Below, in pieces: positions 15,805-18,733 of a stretch of DNA of 18,733 nucleotides. The stretch comes from an uncultured Clostridia bacterium. GTDB taxonomy: Bacteria > Bacillota > Clostridia > Oscillospirales > Acutalibacteraceae. The notes beneath the pieces are model-generated. The model made no database searches. It had not been told where the DNA came from and worked only from the letters and a program-made list of their open reading frames with translations. The number at the start of each line of letters is the position of its first letter. The stretch's first letter is position 1. The stretch is from NCBI GenBank assembly GCA_945971755.1, contig CAMFPJ010000011.1, forward strand, positions 1 through 18,733, read 5' to 3'. The position numbers were made by a program, and so were the translations under genes.

Positions 15805-16773
15805 TTATTCTTCGTTTGAGTTTTCGGCTGCTGAGGAAGCTCTGAAATCAACCGTTCCGTAAAGGAAACCGTCCATATCACTCTTTGGAGTTCTGTCCGG
15901 TGAAATTTCAGGCTTGTAAGCCTCTTTCTTTTCTCTTCTGCCGCCGTTTCTGTAACCGCCGTTTCTTCTGCCCTGCGGTTTGCCGCCGTCAATGGGAGCA
16001 ATAACAACGCGCCTGTCAAGGTCAGAACCTATTGAATGTGATGTAGCACCCTCAATATCCTGAACTGCTGTGTGAATAACACGGCGCTCGTAAGGGTTCA
16101 TAGGCTCAAGAGAAATGCTTCTGCCCTGTTTTACTGCCTTAACTGCAGTTTTATGTGCAAGTGCTTTAAGAGTTTCTTCTCTCTTTGCTCTGTAATTTCC
16201 CACATTGATTGAAACTCTCTTGTAGCTCTGCTTGCCTTTATTTGCAACCATTCTTGCAAGGTACTGCAAAGCGTCAAGTGTTTCACCGCGTTTTCCGATA
16301 ATAATTCCGTAATCGTCACCGCAGTCAAGCTCAAAGTAAATTTCTTCTTCATTTGACATTTCGGTAACAGCACATTCTTCCATACCGAGTGCAAGTACCA
16401 TTGATTTTATATACTCTGCTGTTTCGGTGTAATTGTTTGTTTTTTCAAGAGGAAGCTGAGGTTTTTCCTCAACAGGCTCCTTCTCTTTTTTCTGTTCGGG
16501 TTTTTTACCATCATTTTTCTTTTCAGGGCGTTTTTCCTGTTTTTTGTCACCCTTCGCAGATTTCTTTTCTTTCTTTTCGGGCTTAGGGTCAGGTAATTTA
16601 ACCGTTACTTTAACCTTTGCGGGAGAACCACCGAAAAGACCTAAAATTTTCTTTGTTGGGTTTTGAATAACCTCAACATCAAAGTCATCATATTCACTTA
16701 TACCAAGCTTTACAAGTGCAGAAGCCTTTGCTTCTTCAACGGTAGAGCCGGTACCGATTTCTTCTTTAATCAT
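15805..16773 (-). CDS. khpB: RNA-binding protein Jag/KhpB (Jag-N, KH, R3H)
   Basis: Jag/KhpB proteins bind RNA and affect cell elongation and division in Gram-positives. The 322 residues show the Jag_N domain at 1-57 (GSTVEEAKASALVKLGI, ending ILGLFGG), then a Lys/Glu-rich linker at about 58-110, then a KH domain with the GIIIGKRGETLDALQYLARM motif, then an R3H domain with NPYERRVIHTAVQDI. The C-terminal tail holds Arg/Gly-rich segments (RRNGGYRNGGRR) and an acidic end. The tail is longer than in compact relatives and may add RNA contacts. The ATG follows an AGAGG site, and the yidC stop lies 11 bases upstream, the standard yidC-jag pair. Confidence 0.93.
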   Translation of the reverse strand: MIKEEIGTGSTVEEAKASALVKLGISEYDDFDVEVIQNPTKKILGLFGGSPAKVKVTVKLPDPKPEKKEKKSAKGDKKQEKRPEKKNDGKKPEQKKEKEPVEEKPQLPLEKTNNYTETAEYIKSMVLALGMEECAVTEMSNEEEIYFELDCGDDYGIIIGKRGETLDALQYLARMVANKGKQSYKRVSINVGNYRAKREETLKALAHKTAVKAVKQGRSISLEPMNPYERRVIHTAVQDIEGATSHSIGSDLDRRVVIAPIDGGKPQGRRNGGYRNGGRREKKEAYKPEISPDRTPKSDMDGFLYGTVDFRASSAAENSNEE

Positions 16774-16784
16774 TTTATTTCCTC

Positions 16785-17738
16785 TTATTCTTTTTTACTG
16801 TCATCTAACGTTTCCGCAACATTTTTTAATATTTTTTCCTTAGCACGGTGGTTGATTGTTTCATCAATCATCAAACGTGCAAGCACTTTTTTCGGTGAAT
16901 GTGTTTTGTTAAGAACAATCATCTGTAAAAATGAAAGCACTGTTGACATAATGATATAAATACCAACCGATGCCGGGAACATGAATGAGAACCAAATGCT
17001 CATTGCAGGTGACATAAATGTCATACAACCCATTGACGGGTTTTTAGCCATCTCGGGATTTGTCTTTCTCTGACGCATATATGTGTAAAGCGCCATGGCA
17101 AGAGAAGCAACACCTGTTAAAATCGGAATAAGCCAAAGTACATTAAATACTTTATACTGCGGAGTTTCTTCAAGGTTCATGCCCAAGAAAGTAAACTTGT
17201 TGGTAAAGTCAGTAATTTTGTCAACATATTCAGTAGGAATACCTGACAAATCAAGTTCGTTCCAATGGCTGATTACCGTAAGTTCTTGACGGAATTCCTG
17301 CTTTTCATAAGTTCCGAGATTAGGTAAAGCCCTTGCCATATCGGTAAGCTTTTGAATTATGTCTGCCGGTATGTGCAGAACGTATGACAAAAGCTTGTAG
17401 TTAACTGCATAAACACCCATCATAATGGGAAAAGAAATCAAAAGTGGCGCACAACCGCCTGTCATTGAAGAGTAGCCTTCTCTTTGGTAAAGAGCGTTCA
17501 TCTCTTCCTGCTGTTTTCTTTGGTCGTTGGGATATTTTTCTTTAATACGTCTTATTTTGGGCTGAAGTCTTTGGCTTTTTGCCATGCCCTTTTGTTGCTT
17601 AATCGAGGACGGAAGTAAAACCAATTTGACGGCTATCGTCATAAACAACAAGGATAAAATGTAGTTGTCCGTAAGGCTGTAAAAGAAACCTATAAGGTAA
17701 CCGAACGGAATAGAAAATATTTCTCTGATAAATTCCAT
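16785..17738 (-). CDS. yidC: Membrane protein insertase YidC/Oxa1 (SpoIIIJ-type)
   Basis: YidC inserts and folds membrane proteins, alone or with Sec. ATG at 17738-17736 follows GGAGG at 17744-17748; the in-frame TTG at 17750 overlaps that site and is less likely. The 317 residues show hydrophobic segments at about 10-44, an amphipathic charged loop (SIKQQKGMAKSQRLQPKIRR), a segment near APLLISFPIMMGVYAV, and two C-terminal segments (VLWLIPILTGVASLAMALYT and the one ending LSFLQMIVL). The groove position usually held by Arg is Lys (AVKLVLLP, residue 38), a conservative change. No lipobox is present. An extracytoplasmic loop of roughly 80 residues lies between the middle segments. Confidence 0.95.
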   Translation of the reverse strand: MEFIREIFSIPFGYLIGFFYSLTDNYILSLLFMTIAVKLVLLPSSIKQQKGMAKSQRLQPKIRRIKEKYPNDQRKQQEEMNALYQREGYSSMTGGCAPLLISFPIMMGVYAVNYKLLSYVLHIPADIIQKLTDMARALPNLGTYEKQEFRQELTVISHWNELDLSGIPTEYVDKITDFTNKFTFLGMNLEETPQYKVFNVLWLIPILTGVASLAMALYTYMRQRKTNPEMAKNPSMGCMTFMSPAMSIWFSFMFPASVGIYIIMSTVLSFLQMIVLNKTHSPKKVLARLMIDETINHRAKEKILKNVAETLDDSKKE

Positions 17739-17761
17739 TTTGTCCTCCAAAAATCAGAAAC

Positions 17762-17992
17762 TCACTTTTTTCTGCATTTTTTCTCCGGAACAGGGTCGTA
17801 CCCGCCGGGAAAAAAAATATTGCACCGCGAAAGTCTTTTAATTGTAAGAAAAGAGCCGTAAATAACACCAAATCGCTCAATTGCTTCAACAGCGTAATGC
17901 GAACAGGTTGGGTAATAACGGCACCTTGGACCGAACAGCGGTGATATACGGCGTTGATAAAACTTAATTAAACGAATAAGAAAATCTTTCAT
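17762..17992 (-). CDS. yidD: Membrane protein insertion efficiency factor YidD
   Basis: YidD is a small membrane-associated protein that assists YidC-dependent insertion. The 76 residues fit the family, with RRISPLFGPRCRYYPTCSHY at about 14-33 and RCNIFFPGGYDPVPEKK near the C-terminus, including the conserved cysteines. Its ATG overlaps the rnpA stop as ATGA (17989-17992), indicating translational coupling. yidC begins 23 bases downstream. Confidence 0.96.
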   Translation of the reverse strand: MKDFLIRLIKFYQRRISPLFGPRCRYYPTCSHYAVEAIERFGVIYGSFLTIKRLSRCNIFFPGGYDPVPEKKCRKK

Positions 17993-18327
17993 TGTTTAAC
18001 AACTCCTGCTTCCGTTAAAAGTTTTCTCATTGTTTTTTCAAGTTCAGTTGATTTGACGTATTTCGTTTTGCCGCGTGCAACGAATACAAAATCGTAATTT
18101 CCGCAAATGTCAGGCTCAATATTTCTGTAAGCAGCACGAATAACACGGCGACAACGATTGCGTTCAACTGCGTTGCCGATTTTTTTTGAAGTTGTAATTC
18201 CGGTACGACAAATTCCCGCACGGTTTTTTAACACATACAAAACCAGTGCAGGAGCCTGATATGATTTACCTTTGCCGTAAAGTCGATGAAATTCGAAATT
18301 CTTTTTAAGAGTTACCGTCTGTTTCAA
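17989..18327 (-). CDS. rnpA: Ribonuclease P protein component RnpA
   Basis: RnpA is the protein cofactor of RNase P, which removes 5' leaders of precursor tRNAs. The preferred start is TTG 18327-18325 (MKQTVTLKKNFEFHRLY, 112 residues), which gives the conserved N-terminus. A TTG at 18339 would add four residues. Neither has a clear ribosome site, so coupling to rpmH 22 bases upstream is likely. The family RNR signature is seen as KKIGNAVERNRCRRVIRAAY, preceded by the aromatic/basic segment LKKNFEFHRLYGKG. The rpmH-rnpA pair is nearly universal in bacteria. Confidence 0.94.
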   Translation of the reverse strand: MKQTVTLKKNFEFHRLYGKGKSYQAPALVLYVLKNRAGICRTGITTSKKIGNAVERNRCRRVIRAAYRNIEPDICGNYDFVFVARGKTKYVKSTELEKTMRKLLTEAGVVKQ

Positions 18328-18349
18328 AATACAAACCAAGTCAACAAAA

Positions 18350-18484
18350 TCAGTATGTTAACTGCTTTCTGCCCTTTGCTCTTCTGCGGGCAAGTACCTT
18401 TCTGCCGTTTCTGTCTGACATTCTCTTACGGAAGCCGTGCTCCATCTTGCGATGACGCTTTTTAGGCTGATAAGTTCTTTTCAT
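18350..18484 (-). CDS. rpmH: 50S ribosomal protein L34
   Basis: This 44-residue gene is complete: MKRTYQPKKRHRKMEHGF, then RKRMSDRNGRKVLARRRAKG, then RKQLTY and a stop. It is the L34 pattern in full, small and very basic. The ATG at 18484-18482 follows a strong GGAGGAG site (18490-18496). L34 is part of the large ribosomal subunit, and its gene opens the rpmH-rnpA-yidD-yidC-jag cluster next to oriC. It has its own promoter and a hairpin leader. Confidence 0.98.
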   Translation of the reverse strand: MKRTYQPKKRHRKMEHGFRKRMSDRNGRKVLARRRAKGRKQLTY

Positions 18485-18520
18485 TGTTACTCCTCCGTTT
18501 CTGTTTAATGATCCACTTTT

Positions 18521-18545
18521 CAGGTAATATTTGAAAAATTACCTG
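18521..18545 (-). promoter_or_regulatory. Hairpin in the rpmH leader
   Basis: CAGGTAAT and ATTACCTG form a perfect 8-bp stem around a 9-base AT-rich loop, near the start of the rpmH mRNA. No T-run follows, so it is more likely to stabilise the mRNA than to terminate it. Confidence 0.45.
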
Positions 18546-18554
18546 CGGACAGAC

Positions 18555-18584
18555 ATTATACAATATTTTTCAGTAAAAAGTCAA
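18555..18584 (-). promoter_or_regulatory. rpmH promoter
   Basis: On the minus strand TTGACT (18584-18579), an 18-base spacer ending in TG, and TATAAT (18560-18555) form a strong housekeeping promoter. It lies about 70 bases upstream of the rpmH start. Confidence 0.82.
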
Positions 18585-18687
18585 CTTTTTTGAAAAATTA
18601 AAATTTTCACAATATATCGAAATACAAAATATAAATCAAAAAAATATCAACAATATGTTGTGTTTTATGTTGAAAAGTTCAAAAAAT

Positions 18688-18733
18688 CTGTCTCTTATAC
18701 ACATCTGACGCTGCCGACGAAGGCTTAGGTGTA
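18688..18733. other. Nextera adapter contamination at contig end
   Basis: Positions 18688-18706 read CTGTCTCTTATACACATCT, the 19-base Tn5 mosaic end used in Nextera libraries. Positions 18707-18720 (GACGCTGCCGACGA) complete the reverse complement of the read-1 adapter. Positions 18721-18728 (AGGCTTAG) are the reverse complement of index CTAAGCCT (S508), and GTGTA begins the P5 sequence. These bases are synthetic and should be trimmed. Confidence 0.98.

Noticed and set aside
18600..18687. Replication origin (DnaA boxes)
   Set aside because: The stretch is very AT-rich and in the right neighbourhood, but no TTATCCACA-type box is visible. The origin probably lies beyond the adapter-truncated end.

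Overview
The window looks like one end of a draft-assembly contig from an anaerobic low-GC Gram-positive, most likely a Clostridia member near the Ruminococcaceae/Oscillospiraceae. That placement is inferred from family content: a cohesin-like protein beside a dockerin protein, a DUF3048 lipoprotein, and the Firmicutes-type order rpmH-rnpA-yidD-yidC-jag-mnmG-rsmG-noc-parA-parB-serS. Every gene supported here is on the minus strand, as expected if the replication origin lies just beyond the right end and the fork moves leftward.

Right to left: an rpmH promoter and rpmH, rnpA, yidD, yidC and jag (18.6-15.8 kb: ribosomal protein, RNase P protein, membrane insertion, RNA binding); an intrinsic terminator at the place where mnmE usually sits; mnmG, rsmG and a noc-type parB paralogue (15.8-12.2 kb); a terminator-rich spacer with a perfect parS site and the parA promoter; then a likely operon of parA, parB, serS, a DUF3048 lipoprotein and a second lipoprotein, closed by an intrinsic terminator at about 7.02 kb.

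The left 7 kb is accessory. It holds a 1735-residue secreted protein ending in a type I dockerin, then a secreted cohesin-like protein cut by the left edge. Each has its own strong promoter and an unusually long leader (about 360-370 nt) rich in potential hairpins. A cohesin-dockerin pair would let one secreted protein dock on the other, but whether these two bind is untested.

The last 46 bases (18688-18733) are not genomic. They match the Nextera mosaic end, read-1 adapter, an i5 index and the start of P5, so the contig end is a library artefact and the origin side of rpmH is missing. No tRNA, rRNA, CRISPR array or insertion sequence was seen. The best candidates for something undescribed are the structured leader of the dockerin gene (6347-6716), the large N-terminal region of that protein, and the missing mnmE with a terminator in its place.
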